Shown here in pieces: positions 35,870 to 48,223 of a stretch of 64,000 bases of DNA. The translations under genes and the position numbers were made by a program. This DNA comes from Marsupella aquatica (Eukaryota; Marchantiophyta), in contig OZ316893.1 in assembly GCA_973895155.1 (NCBI GenBank), positions 20,336,001 through 20,400,000 of the forward strand. Direction: 5' to 3'. The first letter of the stretch is position 1. Each line of letters opens with the position of its first letter. Below the pieces are notes generated by a model. The model was not told the origin of the DNA. It was given only the letters and a program-made list of their open reading frames with translations, and searched no databases.

Positions 35870-37014
35870 TACCGAGGGTACTAGCAGCTACTTCACATTC
35901 GGAGTTGGCTTCTGTAACAAGATTGGGTCCATATGAACGAACATATGGGAGCTGGGAGCTGGCACATTAGTTGGTTTCCTACAGGTGAGATGAGGAAGCT
36001 TTTTTGGTTCAGTGCTTATACAATAGAATACATGTGTAATTTGTTTTGGACAATGAGTATTGTGAGATCATTGATAAATTGCCACTCGGAAACCAAAGCA
36101 CATTCAGGCAAAGCATTCCCAGGGTTTTGACCTGTGAGAAGATGTGACAAGCAGCAACTCTGATTTCCTTGCCAACCATTTGGGTTCTTTCCGTGTAGAT
36201 GTGTCTGGTGATGATGTAGTTGGAAGAACAGCTCAAATTTAGGTTTCAAGTGTACTACTCTTGTGTTATGTTCTGGATGTTACGATAGAGTAGATGGTGT
36301 TTCCGTAATTTTCAGGTTGCTGCGGTTCGCCACGGTTTCAGGTACTCAGAATATCTGCTCTTTGTGAAACAGTACTTGGAAGACAAGTTTAGAAGTTGTA
36401 CATGAGACTTTCATTCGTGGATTTTCAGTGCCGGACGTTCTTATGATGAGAAAGAGCTACCCAGTTCGAAGAAAGTTTGTTCAAACATTCAATTTATTTG
36501 TGGTTCACGGAAGTTCAGCACAATGACATGGATTAGTGGCACCTTTAGTAAACCTAAAACACTATGCTCTCTGCAACCTCGGATGAGATGCGAAAACTGC
36601 ACGGGCCTCGGAAAATCCCAGCCTCCAGCTTTGTCATCTTTAATAAGATTGAACTGATTTCAACTTAAGTGACTTCCCACAAAGCCAGCTGCCTACGTCA
36701 AACTGCTACTTTGATCTAAAACCCTTTATTTCATTGCCAAAATTCACATAGTACCACACTCGGTCCCATCCCGCCAGGTATCTCGAATGCGTACATCATC
36801 ACTTCAACCACCGAGCAAATTGTTCGAGCAAATCCGAGAAAAGTACTGGCTGAGATCATCAGGAAAATAAGTTCTATAAAAGACTACATTTTTAACATTC
36901 ATGGTTGGATACGACGACCTATTACCCTATAGCAATACCTCTTTGTTCACACCTATTTCGAAGACAGCGTGTCTGACATTTATCGTGTGCGCAGTCACAA
37001 ATCTTTCTGACACA
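35870..37014. other. Spacer between two convergent genes
   Basis: It should hold the 3' untranslated regions of the transporter (+) and the hydrolase (-), which point toward each other. No coding sequence is supported. Confidence 0.55.
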
Positions 37015-40000
37015 TTACTTAAAAAAACGAACCAGCGCTTCGACCACCTTCTCTGGCCTGCCCAAGATTAAAAATTTCGGACAACATTAGATTCCAAGAA
37101 AAAGGTTTGATCACGCGTACCACGTTGCAGTTCAAAGACATGCTAGTGTACTAAGTCCATGCATTTGACATACAATAGTTCGAGTTCCAGACATTACTCG
37201 TGATTACTGCTTAGTCCCGATCACAACATTAAACTTCTCGTTATCCGTGCTTCTAAACAGATATTGAAGTTGCCGAACACTAACCATACATCGATCGGCT
37301 TTCAATCAAATGTGCAAAGAGAGGGGACCACCCCTTACGGAAAATCTGTTAATACTCTAAGTAGATATGATCTGGAAACTAAGTTTCGGTAACAGCAAGT
37401 AAGATTACTCTTCACATCCAATTTTAAATTCATTCCCTAGCAACTCGTTAAGGAATATGCAGGAGTAGAAGTAGAGACGCACCAATCTTCTTGTGGAAGG
37501 TGTCCAGCTCCACCCAGAAAGGACGTCTTGATAACATCTGGATTACTTTTTGAAAATTCTTCCGCTTCAGACTTCGGCAAATATTTGTCAGCCTCTCCCC
37601 AGGCCACTAGGGTCGGTACCTTCCAGCTGTACGAGGTCCCCCACAAATTGGTTTTCTTCAAAAGTAAAAATAGTCTTATCCTTGAATTCAATTCATGTTC
37701 AGAGTCATAATACTTAATCGCTAAAACAGGAGTCCAGCGCTGTACCTTTGTGATGCGAAACCTTGGGCAATTCGTGATGTGAGATCTTTAACAGGCGCTT
37801 TCCTTGCTGATTCCAACAATGCTAATCAAACAGACAAGACCCTCTGTTAGAACATGAACATACTTGTGCTTTGAGTGGCCAGACACCACACAGTTGTCTT
37901 GGTGATCCAATGAAGAGCGATTTTAAAGTACTCAGTCCACCTGGAATAGCTGTCGTTTCCATTTGTGACGCCTCACAGTACAAGTACCTCTCCTACCGGC
38001 ATGCTAAGTGAATCTTGAGAAAGCAGTTTTCACACAGAAGAGCCTTCCAAAGGGGTTATACTCTCAGCCTGATAAAATTCTAACACTATTTTTGGGAAAA
38101 AGAACTGTACAAATTGAGTGAGGACTTACAGAATCCTGCATCACTGCTGTTCAGATACGGTAGTCTGTAAACATCTGCGTCATCAAGTTCCAGCACGTAC
38201 CTAAGCAGATGCAAAAGATGCCACATAAGGTTAAGCAACCGAGACATGTTGTGAGATTGACAGTAACAAGAACTTATGCTCCCATCCTGCCAGGGAAGTC
38301 GCAGCAACGTTGTCTTCGGGGGCACTGAAGTAATCCAAATTGCCATATACAGGTGGAGGCGCCAGGGTTTTAAATTACTCTGAGATACTACGAAACAACC
38401 TCCCTACTGATTTTCATTTAGTCAAGTTGACAATGCATGCCTAACCCAATCCAGTCCATTACAAGTTCTAGTTTAGAGTCGACAGCGAAACTTCAAGTGC
38501 AAACGTCAGTGGACCTTGCATGCTACTTTTGGATTAGTGCACAATTTAACACAAGCGTGGTGGGGTTGAACCGAAGGGTAGGTGAACATACGGGCTCCCT
38601 CCTTCAACGAATCGCTCTGGCAGTATTGCATTTTGGCTTGTAAACTCACCGAGGAGTGGAAACCTGTTGCAATGAAAATAATTGGGTCTTCAAAATAATC
38701 GACATAGTGATGCAACAAAAACTGAAACGAAGAAGGGACTGATACAACTCACACCATCGCAACGTCCTTCCCCAATCTCACTACTTCGAAGCTTTCACAG
38801 CAAGATAACATATACAAGGAAGCCTGAGAAGGACCTGATCGCAAGCAGGTTTTATGACGTTATGAACCGTCTGTCTATCTCCAATGTCCGATTGTCCAGA
38901 AAGTCAATCAAGCACATTTCTGGAGAATATAAACATTGGTATTCCCCATTCAGCGTTTGGCTTACCGGAGTTGCTGAAAGAGGCCAGGAAGAGGAGCAGA
39001 CGCCGTGAGAGGGCCGTTTAAAATGGCCAGTTTGGAGACTTTGTCGGGATTTTTCAGTGCCCATGTCAAGCCATAGGATCCTACAAGGAACCCCTGGGCA
39101 AAACCAGCTGAGACTGTTAGCCTTTGACCAACTTATGAATTACTGCATGGAGATGTTGAACAGTTTGACACCTGCCAATTTTACATAATTGGTGTCCATT
39201 GCCAGGGAATCATGTGACGCAATAGAGTTTGACACAATTCACTTATTTTTAGAACTTTTTTGTGACTACTGTCAGTTTTTGAGAGTTTTGTATCACCTGA
39301 GTAAGCAGAAAGAAAGGGGACTCAATTTTGAGCCGAATCAGCAGCTTATCAAACTCCTCGTGGTATGCATCCTCTGCAGGAGTTGATCACCAGACCTAGC
39401 AGGATCAGATTACGGAATTAGGCGTGTAAGCCTAGAGTCAACGTACAAAGCTTTAATCTATTCTACAGCCAGCTAAAATGGCACGCAATGGTAAAAATTA
39501 AATGTTTTCAAACTTGTATTGAACGGGGTGAATGGTACTCAACATGAGCTGTTCAAGCTAAAGATAATAATACTCCCAGTTTAGCGGACTTTCCTTTCGT
39601 ATTGGAAAACAAATGCACGTATGTTCAAAAGTGTTGGCAAAATAAGTCGAACACAGAGTCCTTCGATTTGAAATCAAAACATACCTGTGTACGCAAAATC
39701 GTAACCAGGCTGAGGCTTCTCACTGAACCCATACCCTATCCAATCTGGAGCATAACACTCGTACCCTGCATCAGCTAGCTGCACAATAAAATCAGGGGGT
39801 ACATTTTCAAGGGCCTTAAAATGAGCTGCACTGCAAATGGACGATACATTCCCCAGTGTTCCTGACGTACCTGTTTGGATCTGTGAATTTCACAATCCAG
39901 AGAGCCCAATGACAACACGGGCAGAAATGTAACCCCAACTTTGAGACTATATACGTGAGGTGAAAATGCATACAGGCAGGCTCAGGTTAAGGGATAGTCA

Positions 40001-41587
40001 TTTTTGCAAGCACAATGTCACTAACTAGACGACAGATTTAAGTCAAACCACGAGACCCTATATCACCAAAAAACTTGACCAGAGTTATGATAATCCCACT
40101 AGTGATCTCACTCTGCCCTGGATTTTATCAGTAGATGCGACGGAATTTCAACAGCTGAGTACAAAGCCAAAGTAGCCAGATCTGAGAGAGATGGAAAATG
40201 ACCTGCTTAAGAACAACACGATAGCTATAGGACTGTGTTGGCGATCCATGTAAAAGCACCACTGTCCCTTTTCTCGCAGCTGCCCCTGGAGTTTGAAACC
40301 ATTACCGGGTTAGACGTACTGTCAATTTCAAATTGAATCCTTTCCAAGCGTACCAAGGACTAACCCTCTAGTTGCTTCCTTTCTTGAGTTTGGGACCCAC
40401 ACCAAACACAGGCCATGAAGTTCGGGACACGTCCTAGCGATGGGCCGAAAATCATGACCTTTAGTGAGACTCATAATACTTGAGCAAGCAAGTAAGAACA
40501 GAATTACGATTGAAGTCAGGATGTAACCCTCCAATGTCAGAATCGAAAAGCGGCCGGGCAAGCGATCCGAATTGCAATTATTTTTCGTCTAGAAGGCCTG
40601 ATTTAGCTGTGAGACTTGGCAATGGCCAAGTGAAAAGTTGTAAGAAGAATTGAGCCAGAACCTGTTTTACGGACCCACCACGTGAATTTTTCAGCCCGAG
40701 CATAGAAGCCATATTCTCTGCCCTTATTCTCTATCTCCTGCACATCATTTTAATGCCAGCGTCATTTAAAAGCCATGGCGGGATATTGCTTTGATGTACA
40801 ACGGTGAGCACTGCCACAATGTGGAATAGGTGCGATTCATCTCCGAGAATTAGAAGACTTGGGTTCCTTGTGGAAGCCCGCGGAAGACTGACAGAACGAA
40901 TAAAAGTCAAGTCCAGTAACTGAGCAAGGGAACAACGAGACTTCCCTTTCCCCTTCAAATTAAGAAGGAAAGGATGAATTGCTTTTCCAGTACACTGGCT
41001 GAGCCCATTGACCAATCACGAGAGAAAGAAAGAGAACTCAACTTCGAATTCAAAATTGAAGAGAAATGAATTAATTTTGCAGTCACCTGTCAATTTATAT
41101 TTGCTCAATGTCTGGGAGAACAAATTTAGCGACGTGAGCTAGAAGGCACCAAAAATGCAGACAAGCGGTCGGTGAATACAATGCAGCCAAATAAGAGCGG
41201 TGTTGGAGAGTTGATGAATGGACAAAAAGATCAGCTTACCGTGATCATCTGGCCCAGATTTCCATCTTGTGCAGGAGAGTTGGGCAGCTGAATGGCGCCC
41301 CTGCTGGACTCATTGTCCGTCACGAACCCAAACAACCCACCAGCTCGTGCTTTCTTCTCCTCCAAATTCAACTCCTCGCTGCTACTTCCACCATCCTTAC
41401 TGGCAGCAGCCCCAACCCTCAACTTCCTCTGTTGCTTTCTATGCCCAATTCCACCCCTGCAATTACTCCCACACAACTTCTGTTGTTCCAGAGCACCTCC
41501 TCCCACATGGGACGAAGAATTGCTGCTCCATCTTTGATGAGACGCTGCCCAATTGTTGAGCCCAATGGCCACCACTTGAGCTGCCAT
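37015..41587 (-). CDS. Alpha/beta-hydrolase-fold protein, probably plastid-targeted
   Basis: I read 11 minus-strand exons in transcript order: 41587-41240, 40737-40662, 40285-40203, 39778-39685, 39373-39297, 39093-38966, 38663-38592, 38200-38130, 37821-37746, 37626-37483, 37057-37015. They total 1212 bases, 403 residues, and every phase closes. The N-terminal 60-70 residues are Ser/Ala/Gln-rich with little acid, like a chloroplast transit peptide. Then come the conserved FVTDNESSRGAIQLP, the oxyanion-loop HGSPTQSYSYR (His154), CYAPDWIGYGFSEKP, the strand-elbow region TQGFLVGSYG, VYRLPYLNSS, WGEADKYLP (Asp355) and GAGHLPQEDWPE (His384). It resembles the Arabidopsis protein I remember as At1g52510. 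The elbow position for the catalytic nucleophile is Leu229, so ordinary hydrolase activity is doubtful. Substrate is unknown. Confidence 0.9.
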
Positions 41588-43457
41588 CGCTCAGCTGTGA
41601 GTCCCTAACCAGATGTAAAACAACCCCACTCTCTGCTGCTCCACTGCTGTGCTATGGCGGAGCTGTTTCTCCTTCTGCTAATTAACGGAGGCAAACCGCA
41701 TCTCCTCTCCAGTGGGCAATTCGGATTCTGGAACCTTGTTCTCCACTCCCTGCGAGCCACGTATTTGTTAGATAGCACATCACTCCTCACAATTTGTTTT
41801 CTGCACCTCACATCGCATACCTGAGGGACCCAAATTAATTCAAAGCAGATATTCACCTTTTATCCATCATTCATTCTTCTGTTTTGGCCCCACCTTGTGA
41901 GTGTTATTTGTATTTTCATTGAAGTTAGTGGCCATAAGCCCCTCTCTCTGGCCTTGCCAGTGGATTCCCTGATTTAAATTTCTGTGTTAATTGAGGGCCA
42001 GAGCTTATACCAAGCCTGGAGGGGATTGATTCCCTGATTTAAATTTCTGTTTTAGTGCCACACGTCAGGGCTGGAGCTTGTACCAAGCAAGGTTATCCCT
42101 ATGTCTGCTCTTACACTAATTAACCCATCCCTTCTTAACTTGGGCTCACTGCCCTTGGGAATTACAGATCAAAACCCCTTGAAAAGATACGTTAACTCTG
42201 CATATCTTGCAGGTATGCTGTGAAACTTCTTTCCCTAACAAGGACTACCATCTTCCCCTAACACTATACCATGGCGTTATATTTGAATAGTGGGCCATGG
42301 GGTGCTCAAGCTTTGAGTAGAAGTTTTCATTGGGCATTGAGTTCAATGTTATGTTAGAATACTGCCCTTTGTTTTTGAGTATTGGCATGATTGACATATG
42401 ATTCATGAATTTTTTAACCTTTTGTACTCAATGTAGAACTGTTTAGGGTCAAGACTAAACACAACATCCAACTTGAACACAAAGCCAATATTGGAACACA
42501 ATGCCTGGGCGTTGTGTTCAAGTTCAAATGTGTTTGTTGGTCATGGGACCCAAAAGTGATAAAAAGAAGTTGTGTTCTATTATTTAGTTCAAATGTGTTT
42601 TCGGGCACGGGACCCAAAAAATTCCATTTTTGAACACAAGGCCCCGGCGCTGTGTTTGGGGGAATCCTAAGGAACTTGTTGTGCTCTGAGCCTCGATGCT
42701 AGCTAGAGTGTCCTTGCAACCTCTCGAGCACCCCCTTCCTAGTTGCCTGTAGGCACACAATTCAAAAAGCACCAAAAAGAACCATTGTTTTCTTAAACAG
42801 AGGACTAGCTAGGTTCCATTTGCCACTTGCCACCATGACTGCCCTCTCCCCGCCCCACCCCCATTCACAGGCCAGGCCTTCAGAAACTGGGGGGTGGCTA
42901 TTCTTGAGTGGAATTCTCAGGGCCAGGTTCCTTGCACAAGGGGTACAACACATGGCCAGACAGGTGGGGCCCAGTGAAACAAAGAAAAGTGTTCAACAAA
43001 GCAGGGAGTAGTTGTTCTTCTATTTCAGAGGGTCACTCAATATTTGTTCATATGGACCCACACATAGAAGCCGGGAAGAAATGAACTATTGTTCATTTAG
43101 AACTTTCACTAGCTACAGGTTTGAGTTTAAAGATCCCATCAAACCTGGGTAAATGTAGCTGTTAGAGCATCCACGCCCGTGGCCTGGGTCCAAACCGGCG
43201 CCTGCAAAATGTCAAAATTGGGGAGTGAAAGGGAATGTTGAGCTTCCACCCTTGCCTTGGATCCCCAAATGCTTTCCCGGCTCCAGGCAATTCAGCCGCA
43301 TATTCAGAGGGGCAAAACCTTTTTCCCTAGCCTGCACTGTTTGCTTTGATGCGCATTGAGCAATGCAGATTTCACACTGTACAGTGCTCTCACATTCTGC
43401 TTGTGGTCCCCTCTGGTCCTTGCATGCAATCCTCACTTCACCGGCAAAGTTAGTCCC
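41588..43457. other. Hydrolase upstream region and spacer
   Basis: The first few hundred bases should carry the hydrolase promoter on the minus strand. A 65-base tandem duplication lies at 41963-42090. Around 42460-42660 words such as gaacacaa and catgggacccaaaa/cacgggacccaaaa recur. No gene is supported. Confidence 0.45.
41963..42090. repeat. 65-base tandem duplication
   Basis: The string gattccctgatttaaatttc begins at 41963 and 42028. Each is followed by tgt-tta, then gggc(c/t)-gagctt-taccaagc. Confidence 0.8.
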
Positions 43458-43459
43458 TG

Positions 43460-43695
43460 CGTGGGGGGGGGGGGGGGAGTTCACTATATGGAGGGCCATG
43501 CATCAAGTGCAAAGGTTTGGGTCAATTATGACCCCCCTAGTCACTTTATATAAAGTTGTAAGGCACCAAATGAATCATGTGATGACACTTATGTATTTTG
43601 CAATTAAATAACCTTATATTTCCATTGACAATTTAGTAAGTATTCTGTCAAAATTATTTAAATGGCCTGTTACTTTGTTGCACGTGATATGCGAA
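43460..43695 (+). mobile_element. G-tract MITE family, copy 1 (right end truncated or diverged)
   Basis: A run of about 15 G is followed by agttcactatatggagggcc and then by gtgcaa-ggtttg, gacccccctag, ataaagttgta, tgatgacac, tgcaattaaataacctta and tatttccattgac. The same order occurs in the copies at 57629-57866 (inverted) and 58411-58741. The right-hand gtgccacttcc terminus of the other copies is not clear here. Confidence 0.65.
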
Positions 43696-45976
43696 CTAGC
43701 CAAAACCTGGTTGGTAACATCCATTTGGGGACTCCTCTTTTGGTTACCAAACTTGATAGCCGTCTGCATTCTTAAAAATACACTGAAAATACAAGAGGCA
43801 GCAAAAATCAAAAGAAATTAAAAAAACTACTAGTGACTTGCTAACAACACTCTTCTGGCTATCTAAATGCATGTTTGCATGCATCATACAAAACCTCCAC
43901 CTATCCTTATTTCCTTCTGTCATCTATTTAACTAGGATGGACCTAGCAGTTTTTTTCAAAAATTGTAACTATCAACATTTGATCTAATTTGTTAATCTAA
44001 TAAATCCAATAGTATGCATCTTTTTTCAGCAATGTTAATGTCAACATTTGATCTTATTGGTTGATCTGAGATATTTGACAGTAAACATATTTTCTTGTAA
44101 TTGTTGTGCTCCATGTCCACCGTCCTCTTTGTTGGCATTCGATCAATCAGATCTAATAAGTAGAGTTAGTCATTGTTGTTCAAATTAAAGATGAACCACA
44201 GCCACGATACTATCCAGACTGAACTCACACTAACGTGACTTCTGGTAGTCCAGTACTCAATCTGCAGCTACTGTACCTTTTGATGATTTTTTCCATGACC
44301 AGAATCCACAACCAACTGGAAAACATGTGGACGCTGCTCGAAAATTTAAGCTTCGATACATGAATTTCAGTCCCACTTAATTTTACAAACCTCCAGAACT
44401 GCTGTCTGGTAGGTCTATGATTTTACACTATCAATATAGGTTTTGTTTGGGCAAGCGGTGAGGAACCATGAGAATTCTCGAACTCCCAGCCTGGCTGTGA
44501 AGAGGAGCAACTCATCATTTTATCGCAGATGCATCTGGATTACAGCATCCTGATCGTATTTGCATTGATTATTTTCATGAATGCAGGGGAAAGAATTTAC
44601 ATGAATGATCGAGAAAGGCAGAGATTGAACATCAGAACAAGAGACGAGCGAGCACCGCAATTGAGCAAGTTCTTCTTTGATTCATTGAAAATGGCAATTG
44701 CACTTATGGCCGAGTTCATGAATAGCTAAGGAACCTACAATAGATCCCCATCACGCTAATATACGTCGTCTTGCTGATCCCAACAGAATAATTTCTAAGC
44801 GATCTTGTGTTTAGGGATTCAGATTCAGGTAACTATGGTGGCAAAATAAACCTCTAGTGTCATCGACGATTGGTAGAGGATCATCCTACAATTTTCCAGC
44901 AGAAACATTGAGGCCGGCTGTTTGAAGTTTGAACTCCAACTATGTCACTGGAGCTGCTACAAGATATTCTGGATATGCGACATACTGTTGGTCACTCAGT
45001 TCTTTTGGCGTCCCTTCGAGCTCCTTCTATATCGGCCACTAAGTATTTTACAAAACTGCGGTGCTTCAAGCAATCAAAACTCCAAGAATGAGTTTATGGC
45101 TGACATGTTGAAGCACAGCAGTTCTGTCGGATACTTACTTTGAGACTCCTTATATCCCGCTGGGTAAGGTCTTCAGTTGCTGAGTCCTTGGGCTCCGCTG
45201 GCCACTCCACTGGATTCCCATGAATGTGAGGAAATCTAGATTCGTTTGTTCTCGGAATGAATCAAACCCTTTGATGTACTCTTTGGAGTGTATGCGTCTT
45301 TCCCTTTTCTCTTCCTCACCTTCCATTTCGATCATCCAATGGCACCATTTCAATGCACAGCGTCGGAGCTCTTTCCATCATCCCCTCCGTCTCTTGCAGT
45401 GTCTTGCTTCGCCTCTAGCCAGATTTCTTGTCCATCCGGTCACAACAATCATGCCAGGTCACATCATTTCATCCTTGCTTTCAATTGCCCTCTCTGTATT
45501 TCTCTCCTGGAGACCCAAATTTGTCCTACCAAGATTCCATTTTATTGAGAATCGTTTTAGGCCCTTTCTAACCCCATCAATCCCGCTAGCCTCTTTCATC
45601 CGCATTCTCCCATGCATTGTGTTGCTCCAATTCACCAGATCATCCAACGTCTCCCGTGGACACCACCGAACCTCCTGGCACCCTGATCTGTGATTGGAGG
45701 CCATCTTCATCATCTACAACGTGGATGTGGGCTTTGAATTGGAGGAGGGTTTTCCTTCACCTGTGAGTGCCAATGTTCGAAAGAGAACTGGGGCTGGCTG
45801 CAGTCCTTTGCATTCCGTAAATTGAACAACTGATTGGATACACGCGAGCTGTGGAAAGAAGCGCGTATAGCAGTGAAAGAATTGAACCGAAAATGGGCAA
45901 CATCGGAATTGGATAGGACCGTGTTGGGACAGGAAGTGAAGCCCATAAATTGCCGATCTTGACCAACCTTGAGGAA
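43696..45976. other. Spacer upstream of the unrecognised gene
   Basis: The frames at 44529-44729, 45220-45693 (+) and 45710-46123 (-) were inspected. None has recognised domains, and the last overlaps exon 1 of the following gene on the opposite strand. The last few hundred bases may hold that gene's promoter. Confidence 0.45.
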
Positions 45977-48223
45977 ATGGACCACCAATCCAGAAACAAA
46001 ATGTTGACTCGCACCGGGCCAGAAAATACAGGGTTCATCAAAGAGTTTCAGCGCAGGGAGTCCAAGTACGTACCCCGTTCGTGGAGCTTCCTCTAATCGA
46101 GCCCCCGAATTGTTTTCCTCCAATCTTGCCTCATCAGATCCAAATGCTACCCTGTCCTATTAGGAAACAGTTCACTAAAAATCCTACATTTGAATGAATG
46201 TCAGCCCAATTCCAGTTGTGGAATATGCTGCAGTAGCAATCTGATTCACTTAGTACTACCTGGGGTGCATGCTGAGTCAGAGCTACTGAATTGGTGACCA
46301 CCGAAATGACTGCCCCGATTCTGGTTTACTCTTTCTCCCAAAGCGAAGTTAGGGTGGAGATGTCTTATGTGACAAGGGAAGTTTTAGCCCGGGGCTTGAC
46401 TAAGTAGCGACCGGGGTTTCTAGTGAGCAAATTGGTAGGGCCGTGTCTATCTAGTCTGTTTCCCATGTTTGGAGTGTGGAATTCGTCCCGTGAAGAATAG
46501 GCCTTACTGCTTTTCTTCTCTAGCCTCGGACAAACTGTATCCACAATGCCAATTGCTGTCTCTAATTGTTTAGTTTACCAGGCCACTTTAATGCACTTTT
46601 GATGATTTTGGATTTTCTCTTCGCGCTTACACTCGTCTTTTCGGCAAGCTCTCTTGCCTTTTGGTATTCCGTGGCTCATGTGGGAGTTCGGTATCTCAAA
46701 TGTTATTCGATTCAATTCTGATTTCATTGCATGCAACGAAAAGATCTGTAGGGTTGCTAGCGTGAGCAGTAATTAAGACAAAGATTGTTTTAATCTACAT
46801 TTTTCGAGAATAACCCGGGTTTGTGGGATGATTCAGAGACTCCATTAACTTCATAAAGAATCTCCCTGAGTCCAAGAAAACTGAGCTGACAGGAAAGAAG
46901 GAGGGTTCTGCTGCTTCATCGGGACACGCTCCTCTGAAATCAGCTCTCAAAGCAGGAAAGGCTGATCCACACGGTCACATCTCTGATCCAGAGTTGCTCA
47001 ACAAACTGTCCATGGTACGAATTCCACTGTCAGTTTGGCATCTACATGGGAATTCCTCTCTGATGTGTACCCCAACGGACTGCTAAAATCCTAAGATGAT
47101 GTTCTATTCAGCTTTGAATGGAAGCATTATGTTGTCCACAATATTCACAAGGACGCTCTTATCTCAATGAAAATATGAAAGTTCTCTCGTCCTCATTGAG
47201 TTTGAAACCATTTGTAAACCTATATTGTGGAAAGAACTGAAAACCTGATCAACAAATTAGCGCAAGGACGAACCAGAAGCGTTTACAAACAAGTACATGC
47301 CCACCACAAGTCCATCAGTTAAGGTAGAAACCATTATGTCTCACATCTGTGATTTTGATTCCAGAACTTATGGAGACGAGTCAATGCGGGCTACATGATT
47401 GAAAGGCGACCTTGCCTCAGTCTTTCGCAAGCCAGCTACACTTGGGATAAAAAACTGGTACTCACCTAGACCACTTGATCTGTTGCATCATTTTTCCATT
47501 TGGCAAGCATACATTGCCTTAAAACTCCAAGCTTGCAGGACGAGATCTGTATTTCACACTAAGCAAACGAAACGGACACCAAAACTGACGGCTGCACAAT
47601 ATGCTAGGTGCCGGGTCATCCTCGATCACCACTTTAGTGAATCTCGTGAATACTGCTCTGAACGCGAAATTACAACAGTTTGCTGAACCCATATCACAAA
47701 CAAGGCTATCTTCTGCTATAGATGTTCTGTTCTGTTCCAACATTGAAAGAGAGATAGCTCTTTGAGCGGGAGTATATATTGGAAGAAGTTTTCGAGTTAG
47801 ATATAAATCTCACCTAGGCAATTCCTTTCCTGTTATTACAAGTAAGTCACCTAAACAAATGCTGTGACAAATTTGCAACCCTTGCAGCTTGAAAAGACCG
47901 ACCGCGAGCATATGCATAAGAGGGACATGTTCTCCGAGTACGTTGAGGCTGCAGCTCGTTTCAATATTATGATCAAATCAAATGCCAAGGTTGCAGTCCC
48001 GAAGTACGTTCCTCGTGCTCTACGTCCTCAGACTCCAGGCAGGAAATGGTATGCACCAGTAATGAAGCTTCCACCTGGATACAAAGGACCCGGATCCCCT
48101 CAGACTTCAGCGACACCACCAACACCATCACCAGCAGCCCCACCTAAGGATTTTGGTCCCCCTGCTCAGCCTCCTCCTCCTGCTCAGCCTCCTCCCCCTG
48201 CTCAGCCTGCTCCTTCCGCTTAA
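45977..48223 (+). CDS. Unrecognised basic protein with a Pro-rich tail, four exons
   Basis: Exons 45977-46065, 46837-47014, 47261-47323 and 47888-48223 close in phase and give 221 residues. I do not recognise the family. The N-terminal half is hydrophilic and Lys-rich (NFIKNLPESKK, GHAPLKSALKAGKA). A possible folded core follows at about 111-175, with LEKTDREHMHKRDMFSEYVE, AKVAVPKYVPRALRP, GRKWYAPVMKLPPGYKGP. The last 35-40 residues are low-complexity, with PPAQPPPPAQPPPPAQPAPS. There is no signal peptide, membrane segment or known zinc-binding pattern. Donors are GTACGT, GTACGA and GTAGAA, and acceptors are TTCAG, ATTAG and TGCAG. The in-frame stop upstream of the ATG (TAA at 45947) supports the start. 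The third exon's acceptor (acaaattag) is weak, so that boundary is least certain. Confidence 0.68.

Noticed and set aside
45220-45693. A 157-codon plus-strand frame before the unrecognised gene
   Set aside because: No domain, biased toward Ser/Leu/Arg in the way antisense or random frames are, and no join to the downstream exons.
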